DNA of 47,707 nt from an uncultured Bacteroidota bacterium. Its GTDB lineage: Bacteria > Bacteroidota > Bacteroidia > AKYH767-A > JABDAW01. Below are positions 10,165 through 20,084 of this stretch, piece after piece. A program made the translations under genes and the position numbers. Location of the stretch: positions 1-47,707 of the forward strand of contig CAIWCG010000178.1 in assembly GCA_903911135.1 (NCBI GenBank), in the 5' to 3' direction. Numbering within the stretch: position 1 is the first letter of the stretch; every line of letters starts with the position of its first letter. Below the pieces are notes generated by a model. That model did no database searches. It was given only the letters and a program-made list of their open reading frames with translations, and was not told the origin of the DNA.

Positions 10165-11115
10165 ATGGAAAACGATGAAATTTTAAAAGAGCTTAAACTT
10201 AAAACATGCAGCAAAAATCTACGATTACCAGATGGCATAATATTTTCAATATTTGGCAATGTTTTAAAAGTTGATTTAAAAAATGTTAGTGGAAATATGC
10301 AAGTAGATAAATATGCTTTTGAAGGTTGGATAGTTTGTCTAAAACTTTGGTTTCCTGAAATTGACAAAGTAGAAATAAATTGGAAGCATATAAAAGAAAA
10401 CAACCTACATTATAATAGATTTTTATTTAGAGTTTTACAATTCAAAAAAATGTACTCATGGTTTTCATTCTCTGAAGAAAAAAATCAAGCGATTGCCGAT
10501 TTTAAGAAAGGATTAGAAGGGACACTTTTAATGAACTATCCTGAAAAAGATAAAGTACATAAAATTAAAGGAGATGAGGATAAAATAGAGATGCTGTTTG
10601 CGAATAAATACGAAGCTCTTTTAAAGGAAAGATTACAGTTAAACTTCTTAAATCAACAACTTCCTGTTGGTGTTTTTGAAGAATTTGAAGAAGAAAAAAA
10701 GAAAAGAAGATTGTTTACTGGTGGTAAAAGTGCTATTGATTTATGGGGGATCAAAAATAATGAACTTTGCATATTTGAACTCAAATATCATAATAAGAAG
10801 CCAGGAAAGGTAGGAATAATATCCGAATTACTTTTTTACTTATCTCTAATGAATGAGGTTTTTATTACTGAAGGGATTACATACCCAAAAATTGATGATA
10901 AAGATGATAAAGTTTGGTTTAGGGGTTTTGATAAATTATATGGTAAAAAGTTTACAAGTATTAAAGGGTATTTTTTGATAGATAAATTACACCCCCTTAT
11001 TGACCAAAAAGTGGTTGACATGATAAATTTAGGTCTAAAAGAAATTGGCAGCATTTCTGTTCACATACTTAAATATAAGTACGATACTGAACTTGATAAA
11101 ATTGAACTATTATGA
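10165..11115 (+). CDS. hypothetical protein with PD-(D/E)XK-like nuclease motif
   Basis: GGKSAIDLWGIKNNELCIFELKYHNKK resembles the D...ExK core of PD-(D/E)XK nucleases; ATGA overlap with the next gene. Confidence 0.6.
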   Translation: MENDEILKELKLKTCSKNLRLPDGIIFSIFGNVLKVDLKNVSGNMQVDKYAFEGWIVCLKLWFPEIDKVEINWKHIKENNLHYNRFLFRVLQFKKMYSWFSFSEEKNQAIADFKKGLEGTLLMNYPEKDKVHKIKGDEDKIEMLFANKYEALLKERLQLNFLNQQLPVGVFEEFEEEKKKRRLFTGGKSAIDLWGIKNNELCIFELKYHNKKPGKVGIISELLFYLSLMNEVFITEGITYPKIDDKDDKVWFRGFDKLYGKKFTSIKGYFLIDKLHPLIDQKVVDMINLGLKEIGSISVHILKYKYDTELDKIELL

Positions 11116-12374
11116 AAATAATTGTTCATAGAGGCACTCGACAAATTGGAGGTTCGTGCATAGAGATTTGTACAGATCAAGCACGAATTATCTTTGATAT
11201 TGGAGAAGAATTGCCTGACAAATATCAAAAGGAAAGGGAGAAGAAATTATTGGTTGTTGATGATTTATTTGTCAATTCTAAAACTACGGACAGAAAAATT
11301 GATGGCATCATTATTTCACATAATCACGGCGACCATATTGGGTTAATTGATTCGACCAAAGAAGGCATACCTCTTTTTATAGGGAAAATATCTGCCGATG
11401 TGCATAATATTATTTGTGATTTCACAAGTAAAGGAAATAAAATAAAAGCACACAAATATATCGAACATGAAAAGCCATTCAAGATTAAAGATATTGTAAT
11501 TACTCCTTATTTGGTTGATCATTCTGCTTATGATTCGTATGCTTTTATGATAGAGAGTAATGGCAAAAAAATACTTTATACCGGAGACTTCCGAAAGCAT
11601 GGTGCAAAAGGTAAATTGAGTGAATGGTTTTATAAGAATCCAAAAACACATAATGCTGATGTTTTAATAATTGAAGGTACAAACTTGTATAAAGAGAACT
11701 ATGTTGCAGAAACCGAAAACCAAATTGGTGCAAGAGCATTGGAGTTTATGAAAAAAACAGCGGGCAATGTTTTTGTCCTTCAATCATCGGCAAATATTGA
11801 CCGTTTGGTTCAAATGTATATAGCTGCTAAACACTCCAATAGATTGTTTCTTGTAGATATTTTTACAGCAAATATCTTAGCTCAATTACCTGATAATATT
11901 CCTAACCCAAAAACATTTAAGGATGTCAAAGTATTTTATCCTTATTGGCTAACACAAAGGATGTTTAAAGAAGAAAACAAAAGTCATTTGGCTTATAAAT
12001 TCAGTCAATATAAATTGGATAATGAAGAACTGAATCAACGAACAGACTTATGTGTTTTGGTTCGAGAAAACATGTTGAGCGATATTCAAAAAAAGATGAA
12101 TTATTCAAAATCGGGAGTTATTTATTCAAAATGGGAAGGGTATAAAACTGACAAGAAAGTAGAAACATTCCTGGATTTTTTCAGGAAAAATAATTCTGAA
12201 ATAGAAAGCATCCATACCAGTGGTCACGCTGATACTGATACCATCAAGAATTTTGTTAAATATTCTAACCCTAAAAAGATTATTCCTGTTCATACCGAAA
12301 CCCCAGAAATATATTCTAAACTCTTTGGTGATATTGTTGGTAACATTAAGGATGGAATTGAATATATTGTTTGA
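11112..12374 (+). CDS. MBL-fold metallohydrolase, RNase J / beta-CASP-like
   Basis: SHNHGDHIG, YTGDFRKHG, HTSGHADTDTI, PKKIIPVHTE. Confidence 0.85.
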   Translation: MKIIVHRGTRQIGGSCIEICTDQARIIFDIGEELPDKYQKEREKKLLVVDDLFVNSKTTDRKIDGIIISHNHGDHIGLIDSTKEGIPLFIGKISADVHNIICDFTSKGNKIKAHKYIEHEKPFKIKDIVITPYLVDHSAYDSYAFMIESNGKKILYTGDFRKHGAKGKLSEWFYKNPKTHNADVLIIEGTNLYKENYVAETENQIGARALEFMKKTAGNVFVLQSSANIDRLVQMYIAAKHSNRLFLVDIFTANILAQLPDNIPNPKTFKDVKVFYPYWLTQRMFKEENKSHLAYKFSQYKLDNEELNQRTDLCVLVRENMLSDIQKKMNYSKSGVIYSKWEGYKTDKKVETFLDFFRKNNSEIESIHTSGHADTDTIKNFVKYSNPKKIIPVHTETPEIYSKLFGDIVGNIKDGIEYIV

Positions 12375-12410
12375 TGTAATTTCCAACTTGAACCAAAACA
12401 TTCAAGAACT

Positions 12411-12995
12411 TTGCAGCAAATCAAAATAAACCTATTCGGTATTGGATGCAGGGTTATCAAAGGGGAATTTGAAGAGGGGATTTGGAAACGGTTTCACGCC
12501 ACTGCAAGGGCAATAAAAACCCCATTGGATGAGGCTATATTCGAAACCTCGTTTTATGAATCGCTAAAAATGGAGGAGTATAAATCTTTGTCTGATTTAG
12601 GAAATGTGTTTCAATATAACGGGTTGATGAATGATGCTAAAAGCCTTATTGAAATACGGATTAACAATAGAAAAAAGCGAAACATCCGTACCAATGAACT
12701 GTTTAACGAATCGGTATTGTTTCCGGTATTTCGAACGACTGTTTGCAAGGTTGAAAACTCGCCTCTTCTCCCAAATTCCTTATTGGCTGTTGAAAAGGAA
12801 ATGGGAACCATTACGAGTTATAAATTCGAGACGGGAAATTTTTCATTGGATAAACTATCCTTTGCCATTACGATTTTGAATATCAATAAACCGGGGGACT
12901 GTGTTTTATTAACCAAGATAGAATATGATGGAATGGTGCTAACGGCAACACCATCGGATACTTTGGTTACGGAGAGGTATTGCTATTTAGATTGA
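12411..12995 (+). CDS. hypothetical protein (start uncertain; track start is TTG)
   Basis: 194 aa ORF downstream of the MBL gene on the same strand; no family recognised. Confidence 0.55.
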   Translation: MQQIKINLFGIGCRVIKGEFEEGIWKRFHATARAIKTPLDEAIFETSFYESLKMEEYKSLSDLGNVFQYNGLMNDAKSLIEIRINNRKKRNIRTNELFNESVLFPVFRTTVCKVENSPLLPNSLLAVEKEMGTITSYKFETGNFSLDKLSFAITILNINKPGDCVLLTKIEYDGMVLTATPSDTLVTERYCYLD

Positions 12996-13349
12996 AATAA
13001 TATTTGATCCCTCTGGGGTCTGGGATTGTTGGGGATGTTTATTGCTACCAATATTTGACCCCGATAGGGTTTAGGAAGTGTATGGTGGAAAAGATTGCTA
13101 CAAACAGAACACTCTGATGGGGATTTGTTTTAATACCTTTCAGGATTGAGAAAACCTGAAAGGATGGGTGGGTTGATTTGTCTATTTTGCTCTTAATGGT
13201 GAAAGGAAATGGGTGGAAAATGATTTTTGTGGCGGGGTGGCAAGAAAATAAATGGCTGCTGGAATATTGTTGCGAGCGTAGGGACGAGGGGCTTTATATC
13301 TCTGGAAGGGCTTGGTAGCATAGGATGGGGGAAGAATTGTGGCTGTATG

Positions 13350-13379
13350 GGTTGATTTATATGGGCAAGGCGAATAATT
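13350..13379 (+). repeat. direct repeat, right copy
   Basis: GGTTGATTTATATGGGCAAGGCGAATAATT. Confidence 0.9.
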
Positions 13380-13484
13380 GTTTTGAGAATGTTGATAAAT
13401 AATTTTGAGAATGGGAGTGTTTTGCGGGCGAAACGGATAATTATAATTGCATCTTTGCAAGACTTATAAAAATATAAAATAATC

Positions 13485-14480
13485 ATGACTACGGCACATT
13501 CGAATTATTTAAGGATGATCATCACTGCAAGGGGTGTGATGGATTATGGCGACAATCCAGCTATTTGGGATGGCAACACTTGGGTGGTGGTGGCGAAATC
13601 GGATGTTCAGACAATATTGGACCGGATACTTGCGAATGAAGGCATTACGGAAGAGGATTTGCATGGGAACACGGAAAACAAGGAGACTTTGTGGATGGAT
13701 GCGGCAAAATTGGGCGTGCACATGAACATAGGGACGAAGGTTTGGGCAGAAAACAAAACAGTTCCTGACCCTGTTTTGGCGGCGGAGATGCATTACACCA
13801 TTTCGGATTTGGACAGGGGAGCGATTCAGGATGTGTTGGTGAAATTGAATTTCATCAAGGGTAAGGTGGGTCTTATTCCTGTTTTGGATTTGCCCCATGT
13901 GAACATCACGGCGTTGGATATTTCGACCTTTAACGATAAAATCGATTCATTGACTCTTGCGGCTCCTCAATTCAGGATAAAGCAGGTGGTGAAAAGTGCG
14001 GCAGTGAGTGACATCAATGCTGATTTTAAATTGCTTCGGGAGGCGAAAGGCAAGCAGGATAGGCTGGTTCATATCTATAAATTGACGCGTGGGACTTTTG
14101 TTAAGGCTTACGATAACGGGAGTAAAATCATTGACTTGGGCAAGGGGGCGACAACGGAGGAGGCGGTGCTGCACCCGAGGGAGCATGTGGCTTGGTTTTT
14201 CAAGAAGTTTTTGCCTGGGGATACGCTGACTTTCAGGAATCATAGTGTATTGGCGAAGGTGAAGGTTTTTTTGAACGACACGACTGATGTGCCTGCAACT
14301 GGTGGGATAGAAATAGGGACTGAAACAGATTTGAAATTGGCTATTCCTACTGATTTTAATGGTGTATTCGGCCATTATATCATTGTGGTGAGTTTGAGCG
14401 ATATGGATGATGCTCATGTGACGGGGATATTGGCGAAGGGGAAGAGTGCGAGTGAGGCTGCCAGTCCGCAATTGATTTAG
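13485..14480 (+). CDS. hypothetical protein, 331 aa
   Basis: Long ORF on the + strand; family unknown. Confidence 0.75.
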   Translation: MTTAHSNYLRMIITARGVMDYGDNPAIWDGNTWVVVAKSDVQTILDRILANEGITEEDLHGNTENKETLWMDAAKLGVHMNIGTKVWAENKTVPDPVLAAEMHYTISDLDRGAIQDVLVKLNFIKGKVGLIPVLDLPHVNITALDISTFNDKIDSLTLAAPQFRIKQVVKSAAVSDINADFKLLREAKGKQDRLVHIYKLTRGTFVKAYDNGSKIIDLGKGATTEEAVLHPREHVAWFFKKFLPGDTLTFRNHSVLAKVKVFLNDTTDVPATGGIEIGTETDLKLAIPTDFNGVFGHYIIVVSLSDMDDAHVTGILAKGKSASEAASPQLI

Positions 14481-14527
14481 GGAATCAGGAATTGTGTATT
14501 ATAGATTAAAAATTAATCAAGGATAAG

Positions 14528-14959
14528 ATGATGAAAAAGATGCTGATGGTAATTATGATTGCACTGATGAGCATTAAGGGTTATGGGCAAATAGATGGAA
14601 TTAAATGTAAGAATGCAATTGATAGTTTTAAATCAAATTGGCAATATATAGATTCATTACATTATTATAAAACGAACCTGACAATTCAAGATATTAAATA
14701 TTATTCCGAATGTTTTAAAGGAATGGATTCTGTTAATGTAAAAAAAATCTTTGGTGAACCTTCTCGAAGATATAAAGGATATCAAGCAATATGTTGGGAT
14801 TATAACCTTGAAAAATTTGATGAAAAAAATCTTGAAAAATTTGATGGAGTAAATTTTTATACGGGTCTTCGTTTAGTTGTTAATGTTTATACCGGAGTTA
14901 TATTTTCTGATATAATATCAATTGCCGGACCTCTAAAACTAAAAGGGGTTTATGAATAA
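14528..14959 (+). CDS. hypothetical secreted protein
   Basis: Signal-peptide-like MMKKMLMVIMIALMSIKGYG; 143 aa. Confidence 0.7.
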   Translation: MMKKMLMVIMIALMSIKGYGQIDGIKCKNAIDSFKSNWQYIDSLHYYKTNLTIQDIKYYSECFKGMDSVNVKKIFGEPSRRYKGYQAICWDYNLEKFDEKNLEKFDGVNFYTGLRLVVNVYTGVIFSDIISIAGPLKLKGVYE

Positions 14960-15112
14960 TATTCATTTACCCTCTCCTATCATCTATCCAATCCCTGCCC
15001 ATGATAAAACGATGGGCATGGGCATGAGTTTCAGTTTGCGGTTTTGAAAGGCAATTAAAAATATTTATGTTTGATCATCCCTTAATGATTGCTTCTGTTT
15101 TGTATCTTTGCC

Positions 15113-15120
15113 ATCAAATA
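15113..15120 (+). promoter_or_regulatory. TAnnTTTG -7 box
   Basis: TATCTTTG just before the antitoxin ORF; suggests the start may be at the second ATG (15134). Confidence 0.5.
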
Positions 15121-15121
15121 A

Positions 15122-15307
15122 ATGAGAAAGAAGATGAGAAAGAGCATCATTATAAACCATAATTCGAGCCGCAAGGAACTTGATGAGGCATTGGCAAAAT
15201 TATCCAAGAAGCCTAAAGGCATCAACCTGAAAAAGTATTTCGGCAAAGTAAAGTTCAAGATGGATGGGTTGGAATATCAAAAGCAAATCCGCAATGAGTG
15301 GAGATAA
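15122..15307 (+). CDS. small antitoxin-like protein (VapB-type position)
   Basis: 61 aa; overlaps the start of the PIN-domain gene. Confidence 0.65.
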   Translation: MRKKMRKSIIINHNSSRKELDEALAKLSKKPKGINLKKYFGKVKFKMDGLEYQKQIRNEWR

Positions 15308-15665
15308 CATTGTAGCCGACACCTCCATTTTAATAAACTTCTTTAATGGAAATGAAGTAGCTGAAAGGTGCTTGGCCGAGCGCACCATCTTTGTGTCTGT
15401 CATTACTGAAATAGAATTGTTGTGCTATCCCGGACTCACAAATCATGGAAGAAAATTGATTAAGGAGTTTCTTTCGGAGTGCATCATCATAGACTTGGAG
15501 CCCGAAATAAAAGAACTCATCATTGATATCAGATCCAAACATAAAATCAAACTCCCAGATGCGGCAATAGCTGCTACTGCCATGAAATATGATTTTCCTC
15601 TATTCACAATGGATAAGGGTTTCAATAAAATCACCAATCTTAAACCTGTAATAATTGAAGTCTGA
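15294..15665 (+). CDS. PIN-domain protein, VapC-type toxin candidate
   Basis: VADTSILINFFNGN, ITEIELLCYPG, LPDAAIAATAMKYDFPLFTMDKGF; ATG at 15294 is the likelier start than 15264. Confidence 0.88.
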   Translation: MSGDNIVADTSILINFFNGNEVAERCLAERTIFVSVITEIELLCYPGLTNHGRKLIKEFLSECIIIDLEPEIKELIIDIRSKHKIKLPDAAIAATAMKYDFPLFTMDKGFNKITNLKPVIIEV

Positions 15666-15773
15666 TACGGGGATCAATACAACAAAGCGGGTGTAGTAAA
15701 AACTGGTAGGTGATTGTTGGAGAACCCTTAATTTACCATTTTTTTATTAGTTTTGGCTATCTTAAATCAATAA

Positions 15774-17606
15774 ATGGATATGAAAAGAATCGTTACATCA
15801 CTAATTTTCGTGCTGCTGTCGGCACTGGTTTTTGCCAATGTGGGCGGCCCCGACATGTATGGCTACCGCTGGAAAGACAGCAACGACACCACTGGCCCAC
15901 ACTATAACTGGATAGACATTTTGCCTTTGGCTGGCGCTACGCAGGTGAAACTGCTGGGCGACGACAATGTGCGTGGTCCTTTTGGCATCGGGTTTCACTT
16001 TCATTATTACTGGGAAGACGATTCGATGTTTTGGGTCGGGTCGAATGGCTATATCGGCTTCAATGATTTCTCGGGAGGGCAGTTGGCATCTCCGTTTCCA
16101 ACGATACCGAACACCGCCAACCCACAGAACTTTCTTGCCATCATGACGGCAGACTTGACTTTTTATGGAGCTACCAATCCTGCGCTATGCTACTACTGGA
16201 GCAATGGTGTGGACACCTTGATAGTTTCGTTCTTGAACGTGCCTTTTTGGGACACTACAATTAATGGATATTCCGGCTCGAATACGTTTCAGGTCATCGT
16301 GTCTAATGTGGACAGTTCCATCACGTATCAATACAAGGAGCAGACGGGAGGGACTTTCTTTACTCCTAATTTCATGACGATAGGGATAGAGAATTATTCA
16401 GGTGTGATCGGGTTGCAGCATTCTCACAACACCTATCCTCCCATCAACTATGCCATCAAGTTTTATCATCCGCAGAATCCCACCTATACAGTGTCGGATG
16501 CCGCAGTAAACTGGAATGACAACACCTCTTCAGGCGGGATATTTCTATCACAAGGCGGCAATCCATTTACCATGACCACGAATATTGCAAATGTTGGCAA
16601 TATGCCATTGGCTTCGCTGAATGTCTTTTGTCAGGTGCTGGACCCGAACAACATCGTTTACCAGCAAGGTAATGCGAACACCTCGGCACTGACACCCGGA
16701 AGCAATGAAACGGTGAGCATAAGTTCCACTTTTACACCTGCAGTGGCCGGGAGATATGCCTTTACCACCACCATACCGAGTGACGGCATCTATACCAACA
16801 ACAGCCTGACGCAAGAGTTGGTAGTCATTGACACAACGGCACTCTTGATGACGCTTGCCTACGACAACAATGTTCCCGATCCGATAGGCATCAGCTGGCA
16901 GGGGGGTGATGGTGGTGTAGGAGTTTATTTTATCCCACCATTTCATCCCTACAAGATAAAAAGGGTTTATTATTACATCAACCAGAACCCAAGTCTTGTG
17001 GGCTTTTATGCCAAGATTTACAAAGACGATGGCAACTACCATTCGGCAGGAACCTTGCTCGATTCCATCTTCATAGACAGCACGCAAGTTACCGCTCCAG
17101 GTTGGAATACGGTTACCTTGCCTACTCCCATCTATGTAAACAGCGGAGGCTTTTATGTGGGATGGTACATGCAAGGGGTTAACATTGCCATTGCCACCAA
17201 CTCGGACTCGTTGATATGTCATCGTACCTATGAACTGTTGGGCAATCTCTGGTCCACCTACCGTAACAGCGAGACACAGAACTTCATGATTCGGGCACAG
17301 ATAACGAAGAGCATAACCGGCATTGACGAAGTAGCGGAAAACAGCTTAAATATTGGCGATTTCTACCCTTTACCAGGACATGATCAAGTTTCCATCGATT
17401 TAAATTCGAATGGTGTGCTGCAACAAGGAAGTTTCATGTTGCATGATTTGCAGGGAAGAGCTATATTGAATGAATCTTTAGGGCATATTGAAGCCGGCAT
17501 CACGACATACCATATCAATACAACACAATTATCATCTGGAATTTATTTCGGCGAGTTTCGATTTAATGAAAAAGTATTTCAACGTAAATTGATCATCGGC
17601 AATTGA
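15774..17606 (+). CDS. secreted protein with T9SS type A C-terminal sorting domain
   Basis: 610 aa, signal peptide, C-terminal FYPLPGHDQVSIDLNSNG...LSSGIYFGEFRFNEKVFQRKLIIGN. Confidence 0.85.
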   Translation: MDMKRIVTSLIFVLLSALVFANVGGPDMYGYRWKDSNDTTGPHYNWIDILPLAGATQVKLLGDDNVRGPFGIGFHFHYYWEDDSMFWVGSNGYIGFNDFSGGQLASPFPTIPNTANPQNFLAIMTADLTFYGATNPALCYYWSNGVDTLIVSFLNVPFWDTTINGYSGSNTFQVIVSNVDSSITYQYKEQTGGTFFTPNFMTIGIENYSGVIGLQHSHNTYPPINYAIKFYHPQNPTYTVSDAAVNWNDNTSSGGIFLSQGGNPFTMTTNIANVGNMPLASLNVFCQVLDPNNIVYQQGNANTSALTPGSNETVSISSTFTPAVAGRYAFTTTIPSDGIYTNNSLTQELVVIDTTALLMTLAYDNNVPDPIGISWQGGDGGVGVYFIPPFHPYKIKRVYYYINQNPSLVGFYAKIYKDDGNYHSAGTLLDSIFIDSTQVTAPGWNTVTLPTPIYVNSGGFYVGWYMQGVNIAIATNSDSLICHRTYELLGNLWSTYRNSETQNFMIRAQITKSITGIDEVAENSLNIGDFYPLPGHDQVSIDLNSNGVLQQGSFMLHDLQGRAILNESLGHIEAGITTYHINTTQLSSGIYFGEFRFNEKVFQRKLIIGN

Positions 17607-17624
17607 AGAGATAAGAATTTATAC

Positions 17625-17648
17625 GACGGTTTAATCTACCAAACCGTC
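17625..17648. other. small hairpin before terminator
   Basis: GACGGTTT / AAACCGTC. Confidence 0.6.
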
Positions 17649-17657
17649 CTATAACAG

Positions 17658-17683
17658 AAAAGCCCTGAATATTCAGGGCTTTT
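17658..17683. terminator. bidirectional Rho-independent terminator
   Basis: AAAAGCCCTGAATATTCAGGGCTTTT between convergent genes. Confidence 0.9.
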
Positions 17684-17704
17684 CTGCTTTTATAAAGGAA
17701 TGGA

Positions 17705-18379
17705 TTAATGAGCCCCGCCCATTTGTTTCACCATTTCATCCAAAGTCATTTCTTTATATCCTGCAGGAATCTTGAATATGTTGTCATCCACTTTGTCTTT
17801 GGAAACGGACTTTACGGACATCTTCATGCCGATACCATTTTGGCTGATTACATATTCCATCGGAAATCCATCAATGCCCTTCAGGCCAGCCTTCATGGCA
17901 CTAGCATTTTTTGTTACGATGTCTTTTGTATAAAACACTATTTGCTTATCCTTCTCGCCTTCAACGGTGATTTCTGCCTTATTGCAGGTATATCCACAAA
18001 TCACCTTTGTGTCGGGCAGTGTTTTAACGGTGGTTTTCTTTTCTTTTCCCGATTGTTTTTCAAGGTCGGATTCGGTCATCTTCACCGCTGTTTTGTTTCC
18101 CATCATATCCATCAGCATGGTTGTGATTTTTGTCTTGGCGTTAAAGATGTAATCCATCGTACCCATTCCCATCTTCATATCCGTTTTGGACAAGTCGCCC
18201 TTAAAGCTCAATGACATTTCTTTTGGCATCATTGCTGCCACTTGAGGGTCTAAATCATCGTTAGTCATAGAAATTGCGTACACCACCGTTCCCTCTGTTA
18301 ACTTTGTTTGTGCCATTGCACTGGTCATTGCCATAAATAAGGCCATTACAACCATTAATTTTTTTGCCATTGATTTCAT
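17705..18379 (-). CDS. DUF4412-type secreted protein
   Basis: Signal peptide, EGTVVYAISM, ICGYTCNKAEI; CAAATCTA (reverse TAnnTTTG) at 18408-18415. Confidence 0.75.
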   Translation of the reverse strand: MKSMAKKLMVVMALFMAMTSAMAQTKLTEGTVVYAISMTNDDLDPQVAAMMPKEMSLSFKGDLSKTDMKMGMGTMDYIFNAKTKITTMLMDMMGNKTAVKMTESDLEKQSGKEKKTTVKTLPDTKVICGYTCNKAEITVEGEKDKQIVFYTKDIVTKNASAMKAGLKGIDGFPMEYVISQNGIGMKMSVKSVSKDKVDDNIFKIPAGYKEMTLDEMVKQMGGAH

Positions 18380-18490
18380 TTTCTTGGTATATTATTGTTT
18401 ATAGCCGCAAATCTAAAGATATTTTTCGAAAAGAATCATCAAGGTTTCTGAACATTTTGTAGTTTTGAACCATCCATTATCATTCAAAGC

Positions 18491-18781
18491 ATGAGAAAAA
18501 CAAACGAACAATCACTCAAAGACGTAATTCAAGACTTACTGAATGCCTACAAGCTGAAAGGAAAGCTGAATGAATTCAGGCTCGTCAAATCATGGGAAAA
18601 GGTAATGGGAACCACCATCGCTTCAAGAACTTCCGATATTTTCATACGTAACCAAACGCTTTTCATCAGGATTGCTTCGGCACCACTGAAAAACCAACTC
18701 TTTCTTTCCAAGACCGAAGTCATGAAAATGCTGAATGATGAAGCTGGAGAAATAATCATAACCAATATGGTGCTTTTATAA
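18491..18781 (+). CDS. DUF721 domain protein
   Basis: LVKSWEKVMGTTIASRTSDIFIRNQTLFIRIASAPLKNQL. Confidence 0.85.
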   Translation: MRKTNEQSLKDVIQDLLNAYKLKGKLNEFRLVKSWEKVMGTTIASRTSDIFIRNQTLFIRIASAPLKNQLFLSKTEVMKMLNDEAGEIIITNMVLL

Positions 18782-18837
18782 TGGTTTTTTTTCGGTAAGG
18801 ATGTCTTGTCCAAAATGATTTTACGATTTCTTTTAGC

Positions 18838-19260
18838 ATGGCAGATATCTTCGACAAGGAAACACGGAGCTATGTGATGTCTCGCATACGCAGCAAAGAT
18901 ACCAAACCCGAACTCCTGGTTCGAAAGTATTTTTTCTCTCAAGGCTTTAGGTATAGATTGCATGAAAAGAAGTTGCCCGGCACACCTGATATCACTTTAC
19001 CCAAGTACCATACCGTGATTTTTGTGCATGGATGTTTCTGGCATGGCCACAAGAACTGTAAATATGCCTGCATTCCAAAAACCAGAACGGAGTTTTGGAT
19101 GAATAAAATTGCGCGCAATAAAATGAATGACCGAACGAACATCAAACTTCTCAAATCTCTTGGTTGGCAGGTGCTGGTGATTCATGAATGCCAACTAAAG
19201 AAAGATAAAATCAACAGGTCATTGAAAAAAATAGTAGAGAAGATCAATCAAAGACTTTAA
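18838..19260 (+). CDS. vsr: very short patch repair endonuclease
   Basis: RSYVMSRIRSKDTKPELLVRKYFFSQGFRYRLHEKKLPGTPDITLPKYHTVIFVHGCFWHGH. Confidence 0.95.
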   Translation: MADIFDKETRSYVMSRIRSKDTKPELLVRKYFFSQGFRYRLHEKKLPGTPDITLPKYHTVIFVHGCFWHGHKNCKYACIPKTRTEFWMNKIARNKMNDRTNIKLLKSLGWQVLVIHECQLKKDKINRSLKKIVEKINQRL

Positions 19261-20084
19261 TAAGGGGTTCTTTTGGTGGTTTTTATGAGTGGAATTGGTG
19301 GTTTTTATTTGGAGATTAATCAATGGAATATTTAAGGTATTTTATGGGTAGAAATCTTAAGGAAAATGGGTGTTTTTTACCGGAAAATGGAGCGCGAAAA
19401 AAGGTGAAAAACGACGGTTCATTTAACATAATAATTTAGACATGCCTTGATAATGAATAAGTTCCACCATAGAGGAGGACAGAATTGGGGATTGGAGGAA
19501 GGATTTTGCCATAGAGTTGGGGCTTTTTTACGATGAGGAGGAGGGTATTGAGAAATAGTGATAAAATGGGTGTTTTTGGTGGGTGTGGATGGGGTGGCGG
19601 GACTGACATTTTGTCATTGGGGTGTGGGTATAAGTGCATTAATGGCAAAAACTAGGGGTTTGAGGGGTGGAAATGGGGCAAGAGGGGGTAAAAAATCTCA
19701 TAGAGATGGATGGTTTTTGAAATTGGATGGAGGATATTTTGGATGAACGAAAAGGCATGAATATTTGGGCAGGGGACAGGGGAAAGGAGGGGGATGTTTT
19801 TGGGAAAATGGAATAGTTTTTTTGTGATGGGGGAAGGGATGATTTTATTTGGGTGTAGGTACATCAAAATGGCCCAAAAAGTTTATTAAAGATTAAAGAG
19901 GAAATGGGAGCCTAATTAAAATAAACGCTTGGACAGGTAAGTGGCGAAGGCATGATTTATCTTGCTGCCGATTCTCCAGATGGGCAGTGATTGTTTTAGT
20001 AGCATCGTTTAATAATTTCCAATGTAATAAAGAGTTCTAAAAAGATGAAAAACACCATCAATCTTCTTGATTGTTCATGGGACC

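Noticed and set aside
12999-13070. Two AATATTTGAYCCC copies as a possible 21-bp array
   Set aside because: Spacing is 51 bp, not a multiple of 21, and there are only two copies
16548-17222. 224-aa minus ORF
   Set aside because: Antisense to the T9SS protein gene at 15774
19273-19320. TGGTGGTTTTTAT pair as a 21-bp repeat
   Set aside because: Spacing is 22 bp, so it does not support the 21-bp rule
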